From assembly GCA_012064385.1 (NCBI GenBank), contig QRDG01000068.1, positions 517,117-581,116 of the forward strand: DNA of 64,000 nt, written 5' to 3'. The stretch comes from Puccinellia tenuiflora (taxonomy: Eukaryota > Streptophyta > Magnoliopsida > Poales > Poaceae). Below the pieces are notes generated by a model. The model saw only the letters and a list, made by a program, of their open reading frames with translations. It was not told the origin of the DNA and ran no database searches. Shown in pieces: positions 56,401-64,000 of the stretch (positions are counted from its first letter, which is position 1; every line of letters starts with the position of its first letter). Position numbers and translations under genes: made by a program.

Positions 56401-56519
56401 AAAGTCTGTTGAAATGTGTAGAAATGAGAGAAATATGTTCTGTGAGAAGGTAAGGTCATATATGTCTTTTTATTTGAAGTGTTAGTCTCAGTTAGTCCAT
56501 AGTGGTATTTTGGCCTAAA

Positions 56520-56613
56520 AATTCAATCTGTAATGGTATTTTGACAAGTTGGTTTTTTGTAGTGTTATTTTGGAACTTTCGGTTTTGACTAGTGGTATTG
56601 TGGCAATTGTCTC
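56520..56613 (-). repeat. MULE-2 right terminal inverted repeat
   Basis: Inverse of the left end with scattered changes; AATACCA-type words recur two more times inside it. Confidence 0.85.
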
Positions 56614-57321
56614 ATTAATTTTTGAACTACTCAAGTTCAAATCTTGTTCCACAATTAATTGGGTTTCCTCTACATTAATATTCATGCAAGAGTTAGAGGG
56701 AACACAAGCATTTTTATCATTGGAACAAGATAAAGCAAGCATATCATCATTAGATTTATCTAAGCAAGGACTATCAACACTAGCATGTATGACATTTGGA
56801 GTGCTAGAAGAGTTTAAGTCCAAAGATGAGGCGTTGCAACAAGATAGAGATAGAAGATCATCAAAGAAAAGCTCACTATCAATATTGCAAAACCTATCAC
56901 TACTCACCATCACATTAGTTTGTGGCTTACCACATTTTGGTGAAGTAGATGAAGACGAGAGCTCGTCACGGCCGGAGGTGGAGGGAGAGTAATCATCCTC
57001 AATAGAGTTGGACAAACCATATTTATCTTGTAGTTTGGTCCAAAGCTCATGAGCATCCCGGAGAGGCATGATTGACTCAAAAACTACAACACTCACAAAT
57101 TTGCAAAACTCATTAGAAGCTAGAGCATCTAGATATAAGTTTTTCTCATCCTCTAAAGTCGTACTTTCGTAATCATTTGGAGGAGAAAAACCTGTATCTG
57201 AGATACGCTCAATATTGGGGTCCAAGACCCGTAAGTGATTAAGCATATGAGTTTTCCAAACATTAAAATTTGTGCCAATAAATCTAAACAAGGAATTGTG
57301 CACTAAATCCCTAGAAGACAT
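56614..57321 (-). pseudogene. Copia-3 gag, N-terminal part
   Basis: Starts at ATG 57321 (MSSRDLVHNSLFRF), 41 bases inside the primer site. The gag core has NFNVWKTHMLNHL and DAHELWTKLQDKYG, followed by a Ser/Asn-rich stretch with repeated LALSCSND-type motifs. Genuine gag ends at the KIN codons of the target duplication (56622-56614); the further open frame to 56515 is MULE-2 sequence. The C-part resumes in the same phase at 43781. Confidence 0.85.
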
Positions 57322-57361
57322 CTTTTACTCTCTAGGCGGTAAATCCAAACAAGAGAGACGA

Positions 57362-57374
57362 GGCTCTGATACCA
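57362..57374 (-). promoter_or_regulatory. Copia-3 primer-binding site
   Basis: TGGTATCAGAGCC on minus, initiator tRNA-Met type, two bases from the LTR end. Confidence 0.9.
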
Positions 57375-58397
57375 ATTGAAAGAATAAACAATGTCCCGGA
57401 TGTCGCCTAGAGGGGGGGGGGTGAATAGGCGATTAACACTTTTTCTATTTAGGGGCTTGATAATTGCGGAATAAAACTAGGTGTTTAAATTAACAAGCCA
57501 ACAACCTAAAATTCTAGGTTTACCTAAAGTGCACCAACAACTTATGCTAAACAAGGCAAGCAACAAGGTGATAGCTAGATATAAACTTCAAGCACGAAGG
57601 CTATGACAAGTAAAGTGCATAAGTAAAAGCTCGGGTATAGAAATAACCGAGGCACGCGGAGACGAGGATTTATTCCCGAGTTCCTCCTTGTTAAGGGAGT
57701 ACGTCTCGTTGGAGGGGTGTGAGCTCGCCACAAAATGCCTACTCAAGATGCCACAAAGGCCTCACCCTATTCTCCGATGAACCGCACCCAAAGGTTTGGT
57801 TCACCTTCCACTATCGGAATCCTTCGGGCGGATTCCGGAGCCCTTACAACTTTTGGGGCACACACCCACAACTCAATTGGGGGCTCCCAAATCGTGCCGA
57901 AGCTTCACAAGCTGAAGTCTTCACGGCACCACCACCGTCTAGGGTCCAATGACCCAAGAGTAACAAGCTCCCAACCTTCAATCCTACGAATCACCGTGGA
58001 GAGCGCAACCCGATGCACCTAATGCAAAAGGGGAAGATCACACCAAGTGGTCAAATCCTTCTCCCCAAAATACAACCAAAGCAACTAATGCTATGGAGGG
58101 ATTTAGGAGGAAGAACGAAGGAGAAACACCAAGAACTCCAAAATCTAGATCCCACGAGTTCCCCTCACTTAGAGGAGATATTGTTTGGTGGAGAAGTGGA
58201 TCTAGATCTCCTCTCTTGTTTCCCTAAATTTGGGCAAGAATCATTGGAGGGATTAGGAGGAATCAAGCTCTCAAAAAGGTTAGCAATGGAGGAGAGAGAG
58301 CAAAGAAAAAGGTCTAGGGAAAAAATGGGGAAGAACCCCTTTTTAAAGGAGGCCACAAAATGTGGCCGTTGGAGGCTAAAAATGGGCCAGCAGACTA

Positions 58398-58690
58398 CCC
58401 GGCCTGGGGCCGGCCGGCCGGGAATCATTCTGGCCACCGAACGGTCCGAAGCAGCGAAGGAAAGACATCAGCGATCGAAACGGTAAGAAAAACAAAGCCA
58501 GCGATCGGTCCAGGGAAGCCGGCCTGGCAACCCGGCCTTGGGCCGGCCCGCGGGAGAGGAGGCCGGGACACAACCCGAAGGCCCCGGCCTGGGACCGGCC
58601 TGGGCCGGCCTCGCGGGAGGCAGTTGGCCGGGACACCACCCGAACGACCGGGCCTTGGGCCGGCCTCGGCCCGGCCAGGCCGGCAGGCCT
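58398..58690. repeat. GC-rich GGCCGG zone of the Copia-3 LTR
   Basis: CCGGCCTGG(G), GGGCCGGCC and CGGGACACAACCCGAA / CGGGACACCACCCGAA words recur. It occupies the same place relative to the TATA-like site as the arrays of Copia-2. Confidence 0.8.
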
Positions 58691-58734
58691 TTTTTTTCTT
58701 TTTCATTTTTTATAAATTCTGTCTAAAAAATGTT

Positions 58735-59050
58735 CCGAAATAGAAATGCAATAACTTTCGCCCACGAACTCCGTTTTCGATAATCTTGGACTCGTTGGAA
58801 TCGTCACAACGAGCACAACAATAATATGCGGAGAAACATCATAGTCCAAGAATATATTATAAAAATAAATAGGGAAGGTAAAACCTCTCATTTGCATATC
58901 GGAAAACCAATAACTTTCACCCACGAACTCCGTTTTCGATAATCTTGGACTCGTTGGAATTGTCACAGCGAGCACAACAAGATTATTCAGAGAAACATCA
59001 TAGTCCAAGAAAATATTATAAAACCAAATGGGGAAAGTTAAAAACTCATT
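58735..59050. repeat. Two about 160-bp direct repeats in the Copia-3 LTR
   Basis: ATAACTTTCGCCCACGAACT at 58751 recurs as ATAACTTTCACCCACGAACT at 58910. Both are followed by the same CTCCGTTTTCGATAATCTTG stretch and a shared AGAAACATCATAGTCCAAGA. The copies are adjacent with few changes. Confidence 0.9.
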
Positions 59051-59904
59051 TTCGCAAACCGGAAATTATATAACTTTTGCAATTGAAGTCCGAATGAAGT
59101 AAAACCAATTTTGTTGGAAAGAGGACAACAAAAGCAACCTTTGAAAAAGGCAAACAAGCAATGGAGATTTTGCAAAGAAATGGAAGAGGTAAATCTTCCG
59201 CACGGATGAACCGGCAAAATCTCCAATACCGAAACCGCAATAGAAGACGCATATGAAAACCGTTTTCGGTGAACTTTCTTTGTCATGACAAGCACGACAA
59301 GCACCAAGACCACACCACGATAAGAGACAAATAAGAACCAATAAAGATGATTGCATGGATGCAAAGGTTTGTGCTCTCTACGGCGATACGATCACGATAT
59401 TCGGTCGAGAGCCCCTCTTGATAGTACGGTTATCTATCCTATAACCCGGTCTCTCACTAAACAACATGAGACCGGTAAAATAGAAACCCTATCAAGATCA
59501 TACCTTTGCCTTGCGCTTAAACCAATTGAGGTCGATGAAGACGATCTTCATCTCCTCAAGACGCACCACCTTCCTCGATTGCGCTTCGGTGAAGATTCAC
59601 ATGATGCTCCCCCATACACCAAGATGGGAGACGCACTCTTCGGCATATCTTCACTTGCCTTGAGTGATGATCAACCCGCACAAAGCCTTGATCAACACAC
59701 ACTTTTCTTCCCTTAGCTTTGTCTCCAAAAAATGGAGATCAAGAAACTCAAATGGACACACCTATAAATATAGCTCAATGCAAACATTAGTCTATAGAGA
59801 TTGTCATTAATTAACAAAACCATGCATGGGAGCAACCATGCACTTTCAGAGACCCTGCTCACGTAATATTTAAGAAAAAAGGGAAAAAATTATGCGGTCT
59901 GCAC

Positions 59905-60270
59905 CAGTGTTGGATTAGGCAGCGCCTAGGCGACGCTTTAGCTCGCTTAGGCACTAGGCGATGGGCAAACGCCTCGCCTAGGGCATAAGCGGTACTCTAG
60001 GCAGTGCAACCAATAAATTGTGTTCTCCACCAAGAAATCATGTCATATTATGTTGAAGAACCAGATGAGCCATAATCCAATGCCAGTTGTTGGTAGCATA
60101 CTCCTTTATATGGTCTAAATTAACGTCTATCGATATATAATAACCTAAATAAACACCTGACGGTGCAAACTATATGCCCGCCTAGGCTGCGCCTAGTGCG
60201 CTTAATCATCGCCTAGGCGCTAGGCGAATGCCAACTGCCTCGCCTACGCCTAGCGCTTTTTCCAACCTTG
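59905..60270. mobile_element. hAT-type miniature element (366 bp) rich in CGCCTAGGCG
   Basis: The left end is CAGTGTTGGA; the right end is TCCAACCTTG, nearly its inverse. A perfect 8-bp target duplication GTCTGCAC flanks it (59897-59904, 60271-60278), diagnostic of hAT-like elements. Both subterminal zones are built of CGCCTAGGCG and GCGCCTAGG words on either side of an AT-rich core. Confidence 0.9.
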
Positions 60271-60297
60271 GTCTGCACCGATCCACGCTAAGGACTA

Positions 60298-60527
60298 AAA
60301 TCCCGGATATAACTAATGGTGTATCCCACAAACTTGCAAAAATCAACTTCAAATAATTTGTATTCTAAGCTACACAAAAATGACAAAAGTGTGGATTTGG
60401 ATATGCACATTTTTAAATCTCCAAATTTTATCAGATGTTGTCATTTTTGTGTAGCTCGGAATACAAAGTATTTGAAGTTGATATTTTGCTTGTTTGTGAG
60501 ATACACCATTGCCTACATCCGGGATTT
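60298..60527. repeat. Long inverted repeat, MITE-like (230 bp)
   Basis: The left arm, from AAATCCCGGAT through AATGGTGTATCCCACAAAC to AGCTACACAAAAATGACA, pairs with the right arm over about 85 bases with few mismatches. The central loop is AT-rich. No clean target duplication was found, so the class is open. It begins only about 20 bp from the hAT-type element, which may have landed next to or within a larger version of it. Confidence 0.7.
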
Positions 60528-62114
60528 TTTTCAATTTTTTTGAAGTCCGTATTTTTTAAAGAGCATAATCACTCGAGCTCAGGAGCCAAAAACACTTTTC
60601 GGTGGTTGGAGTTAATGTAACTTGGGATAAAATATAGGAAGGTATTGTTGTAGGGATTTGCCTAGATGAGTGTCTACTAAGACAACCTTTTTTTTAGCTC
60701 GTTAGGAACATTCAAGCTGTCTAGATGGTATGAAGTGGGACCCTAGAATTGCTTCTATTCTTATCGTAAAATTATGAAATTCAAATATTTTGTTTAATTT
60801 ATATGGTTTGTAGTAAATTTTTTGGAGGATTCTCTTCCTTAGAAATTTTCCATAGATTTCAAGCTCAAGGGAAAATCCCTTGTAAATGCACTTAGTCCTT
60901 GTGGCACAACCAAACAACATTTACTACTTGATACTACAAGGTCAACATGACATAACATTAAAGTCATGTTTTTTTTGTGTTTTTTTAAATCCTATTAGCC
61001 AAAGAGACCCTAATGGTGGAACCTGAAACTGCCTCTAACTTTAGCACAAAAGAATAATGTGTGGAGGTTGACACGAGTGCTAAATCGCTTATAAGACATT
61101 TTGCTTAGACGTTGGTTGTTTAAGTGGTACAAGTCAAGCTGCCTCTAAGGATCTCTTTGGATTAGATTAGTTAAAAATATATATTAATAGAAAAAATGTG
61201 TAATTGAGATGTCGAGACAGGTGTGTCCCTACAAGGCTTTGATTGAACACACTAAAAATTGCACGACATGTCTTTGTTTCGGTTGTTCAGAGTAAATGAA
61301 CACATGAATTTAGGGAATTGGAGAAAGACATAGTCAAGACATATACAAATTATTGAGATCCATGTGAAACTAAAGCCGTGTGAATTCATTCAATATGAAT
61401 TTGTCCAATCATAAGATCCAAAGGGATATGATAATATTTTTTTTTGTTATGGTTCAAATTGTCTAAATATCGTATGAAGATACTACAATCCATTTTTATA
61501 GTTATCTACTACCTCAGGTCTAAAATGTCAGTCTTTCTAGAATTTTATCTGTCAAACATTCTAAATGATCATCTATTTAAGTTACTAGTACCCAAAGATA
61601 TTAAATTGATATTACTAGATTTTTTGTGAAATATGCTTTTGTAATGATTATTATTCAAACACGCGATTTAAAAAGAAACTTATATGGCGAAGTACCATCT
61701 TGAAAATTGGCAAATGTCAAGAAGTCCTGCAATTATAGATATGAGAGGAAGTAGTTTTCATAGGTTGTGGCCGATGCACGTCACCACACGCATATCTCAA
61801 AAGAAACGTGCTAGAAACTCATGGTGCGTGAAGATTGATAGCTTCGCATTTTGCGTGTGTAGGAATATGACTAATCTATCCAATATGGTACATTTTTTTG
61901 CTTGAAATATTCAAATCTCTAGTAGAAGGTGTGTCGCCTCAAATATGTGACCTTGCTAAATCTGAAAAATCCGGCTATTCCCCAATTTGCGACAACCACC
62001 AGCTAAACTTTTTGCGAGGTCTACCGACCTAAAATTGTGCTTGTTAATGATGAGGCAGATTACTAGATTAGGCTAACATGGCTCGCGGTTGGGGAACTGC
62101 AATCGTGCGAGTTG

Positions 62115-62625
62115 TAGGCAATTTATCGCTTGCTTTGTATCGCTTATGCTGTTGTCTTTGCTATTACAGTATGTTTTTTAGTGTCTCGCGCGTCAAAGCT
62201 AAGCACACGACACCTCAGACATGTCTGGTTGGTTACGAGGCCTCCACACAGGCCTGCTGGGTGTAAGGCCCAGTTCTTTTGTCAGCTTAAAAAATAAGCT
62301 GCCCCCTCCCCAGTTTTTTCTATAAGCCACCCGATTTATTACTTGGAGCTTCCAAAGTAGTTATCCTATAACTAAACTAGAAGCTTTAAGTAATAAGTTG
62401 GGTGGCTTATAGGAGAAGCTGGGGAGGGGGCAGCTTATTTTTTAAGCTGACAAAAGTACTGAGCCTAAATTGTGTGTTTAATTTATTAAGACGCATTGCG
62501 CTCTACATCATACGGATTTTAAATGATGTGAGACGTCCTTCGGACATTGTCATGTGAAGACCTACTAGTCCCCCAAGAGAACTGTAGGCAATTTATCGCT
62601 TGCTTTCTATCGCTTGTGCTGCCTT
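62115..62625. repeat. About 40-bp direct repeat flanking the Tourist element
   Basis: GTAGGCAATTTATCGCTTGC at 62115 recurs at 62586; the two continue alike through TATCGCTT(A/G)TGCTG. They lie about 470 bp apart, with the Tourist element between them. Confidence 0.85.
62267..62465. mobile_element. Tourist-type miniature element (199 bp)
   Basis: Ends GGCCCAGTTCTTTTGTCAGC and the inverse of GGCTCAGTACTTTTGTCAGC begin near-perfect inverted arms of about 64 bp that include AAAAAATAAGCTGCCCCC. The flanking trinucleotide TAA on both sides (62264-62266, 62466-62468) is the target duplication of PIF/Harbinger-Tourist elements. Confidence 0.9.
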
Positions 62626-63300
62626 TTACCTTAGATATCATGGCTTTTTGGGATCAAAGATTTTGATACCTTTGATGTGTCGATAGAAGTAACTGACGAC
62701 TGCAACATATCAAATTTTTGATCAACTCATTTGTAAACCCTGCTATTTGTTTTTCACAACAAATAAAATATTGTATCGCTAGTATAATCGGATTGATGTC
62801 TCAATTATCTCTACATGCTCAGTTTTTACCCGCAAAATATAAAAGCTCAACAGCTCAATCACCACCTCCATAGAAACACATGACTCCAATCCCCAAAATC
62901 GAGATACTAGCAGGGCAAACAATAAGTAAAGAGAAGGAAATACTATTTTTTGTAGCTTTGACGACGTGGCGGTTTGACAGGAGACACCGATGACACCTTC
63001 GGCACGTGAGAACGACATCATCTTCAATAATGTAGCACGAAATATCTAGTTTCATTTCTGACGAGAAGAAACAATGACCGACTAGGAGGAGAAATATCTT
63101 AGGATCTCACAAACAACTAAATATTGCTATTATCGACATTTTTATGTCTTATGATCAATAAAAATGTAAGTCATTTACATGCTAATGGTTTACAAAGTTG
63201 CACTTTGACCGCAATAATTTTAAAGCATTTTACAGATCAGTAAAATTGGACAACAGAGAGATATAAACGTTGATAGATGCAAAAGGAAAACGAGAGCGGA
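62626..63300. other. AT-rich flank, nothing recognised
   Basis: No motif-bearing frame, no terminal repeats and no target duplications were seen here. The minus-strand frames at 62779-63055 are short and featureless. Confidence 0.5.
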
Positions 63301-63665
63301 GTTGGTGCACTTGGGCACAGTGATCTGGTTTTTGATTATTTTAGTACTTTTTTTTAACGTGAACATGTATATATGGTATACATATATTTTGCAAAGTTGC
63401 AGTTAAAAAGACGTTTTGTTTTGGGTTACAAAAAAATAACAAATGTATGTCTGTATAAAGTAGTAAATGATCCCCTATTTTGTCTCGAATTTGTTTTTTA
63501 TGTAGCCTAAAATACATTGTATTTCCAAACGAATTTTGGTGCATATGTAGAGAAGGTGTACATGTATCAGTATACCTTTTTCCAGAATTTTTTAAAATAC
63601 AAAAGTATGATTTTCGACATTTTTTTTGTGAACGGAATCACCAGTGCCCAGGTGCCAAAAATAAC
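63301..63665. repeat. Possible miniature element with inverted ends (tentative)
   Basis: TTGGTGCACTTGGGCACAGT at the left pairs imperfectly with the inverse of CACCAGTGCCCAGGTGCCAAA at the right. A T-rich run lies inside each end. A related AGCTCAGGAGCCAAAAA word is seen near 60575. No target duplication was found. Confidence 0.35.
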
Positions 63666-63819
63666 TTTTCGAAGGACAACAAGCTATTGAGAACCAACCC
63701 TTACTTGGATGGTTAGATGGATGGTTGTAATCGAGCCCATCAGAGTCCAAACTTCAGGTTTAACACTGATGTTTCTTTTTTTGAAACATATTTAACACTG
63801 ATGTTTCTTATTACAGGCG

Positions 63820-64000
63820 TAATATTTTTCAGTGCGAGTCGACGTTTCTGTCGATAGCGAGACGTCTGTGCTGACTTCGTCAATATTAAGACCTGACCCG
63901 CCGGTTCAGTATCTCGAAGGTGCTCACAGGGTAGGGTGTGCATGTGTGCGTTCATAGGGGTGAGTGTATACGTGTGTATGTGAGCGTGTGTGTTTGTACT
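63820..64000. mobile_element. Probable tail of a non-LTR retroposon, cut by the window edge (tentative)
   Basis: CCGGTTCAGTATCTCGAAGG, TGCTCACAGGGTAGGG, TTCATAGGGGTGAGTG and the closing TGTGTTTGTACT look like the 3' tail found on grass LINE/SINE copies. This rests on recollection of that tail, not on a search, and the end lies beyond the window. Confidence 0.35.

Larger units (their letters stand above)
43782..56613. mobile_element. MULE-2: Mutator-like element inserted in Copia-3 gag, itself split by a gypsy element
   Basis: The ends are inverted: GAGATAATTGCCACAATACC at the left, and the inverse of GAGACAATTGCCACAATACC at the right, with similarity for roughly 80 bp. A perfect 9-bp target duplication ATTAATTTT flanks it (43773-43781, 56614-56622). 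Minus the gypsy insertion it is about 3.9 kb. It carries a degenerate plus-strand transposase gene, so it can no longer move by itself. Confidence 0.93.
39545..59848 (-). mobile_element. Copia-3: Sirevirus-like element split by MULE-2 (gag and 5' LTR only)
   Basis: The visible parts on minus are 5' LTR 59848-57377, primer site, gag N-part 57321-56614, then (after the MULE-2 insertion) gag C-part 43781-42225, then non-coding internal DNA to 39545. No pol domain is found and no 3' LTR is present before Copia-2 begins. The LTR start and GC-rich zone resemble Copia-2, and multiple polypurine tracts recur, so it is a relative. It is either a non-autonomous gag-only form or a deletion product. Confidence 0.78.
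57377..59848 (-). repeat. Copia-3 5' LTR (2.5 kb)
   Basis: Plus-strand ends are TGAAAGAA and CACTTTCA. It shares CTAGAGGGGGGGGGGTGAATAGG-like sequence with the Copia-2 LTR. A GC-rich GGCCGG zone (58398-58690) lies just upstream, in element orientation, of a TTTAAAAA TATA-like site at 58336-58350. No partner LTR is found in the window. Open frames within it are not genes. Confidence 0.82.
59849..62266. other. AT-rich flank with no recognised gene
   Basis: Apart from the two inverted-repeat elements listed below, I recognise nothing. Frames up to 75 residues lack motifs. A single TACTACCTCAGGTCTAAAAT word near 61507 resembles one end of a Stowaway element, but no partner end was found. Confidence 0.5.

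Noticed and set aside
61498..61630. Stowaway-like word TACTACCTCAGG near 61507.
   Set aside because: Only one end resembles Stowaway; no inverted partner or second TA-flanked end was found.

Overview
The window is nuclear DNA of a plant, almost certainly a grass. It holds one conserved host gene with plant-type GT..AG introns, Stowaway-, Tourist- and hAT-type miniature elements, and a dense set of Ty1-copia, Ty3-gypsy and Mutator-like elements (MULEs). I cannot name the species from the sequence. I saw no rRNA, tRNA, CRISPR array or prokaryotic operon.

Layout. (1) 1-2997: gene-poor flank. (2) 2998-13944, minus strand: a complete 18-exon gene for chloroplast bifunctional aspartokinase/homoserine dehydrogenase. 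The exon lengths sum to 2,688 bases (895 residues plus stop) and every junction keeps phase. Its introns carry two probable degenerate miniature elements, a 40-bp tandem repeat and a 22-base G/C run. (3) 14227-14307: a Stowaway miniature element. (4) 15857-20679, minus: a compact copia element (Copia-1) with 5-bp target duplications and one in-frame stop. (5) 20903-21069: a small hAT-like element. (6) 22052-27021: MULE-1, with 92-bp terminal inverted repeats, a 10-bp target duplication, an open 923-residue transposase on the minus strand and a convergent two-exon GRF-type zinc-finger gene on the plus strand. That gene has its own TATA box and a 41-bp repeat promoter with E2F-like motifs. (7) 27879-39544, minus: Copia-2, a Sirevirus-like element with broken gag and pol and an extra open frame before the 3' LTR. 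(8) 39545-59848: a three-layer nest. Copia-3 (minus; gag and 5' LTR only) is split in its gag by MULE-2 (43782-56613, 9-bp target duplication). MULE-2 is itself split by a Ty3-gypsy element (44346-53314, 5-bp target duplication). (9) 59849-64000: flank with an hAT-type miniature element, a long inverted repeat, a Tourist element and a probable retroposon tail at the edge.

How it works together. The host enzyme catalyses the first and third steps of the aspartate pathway to threonine, methionine and isoleucine. The rest is mobile DNA. The insertion order inside the nest can be read from target duplications: Copia-3, then MULE-2, then the gypsy element. MULE-1 is the most intact and most interesting element. 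It has two tail-to-tail genes, as in maize MuDR, but the second gene encodes a GRF zinc-finger/coiled-coil protein. All splice sites, boundaries and repeat counts were read by eye; no alignment or database search was run.
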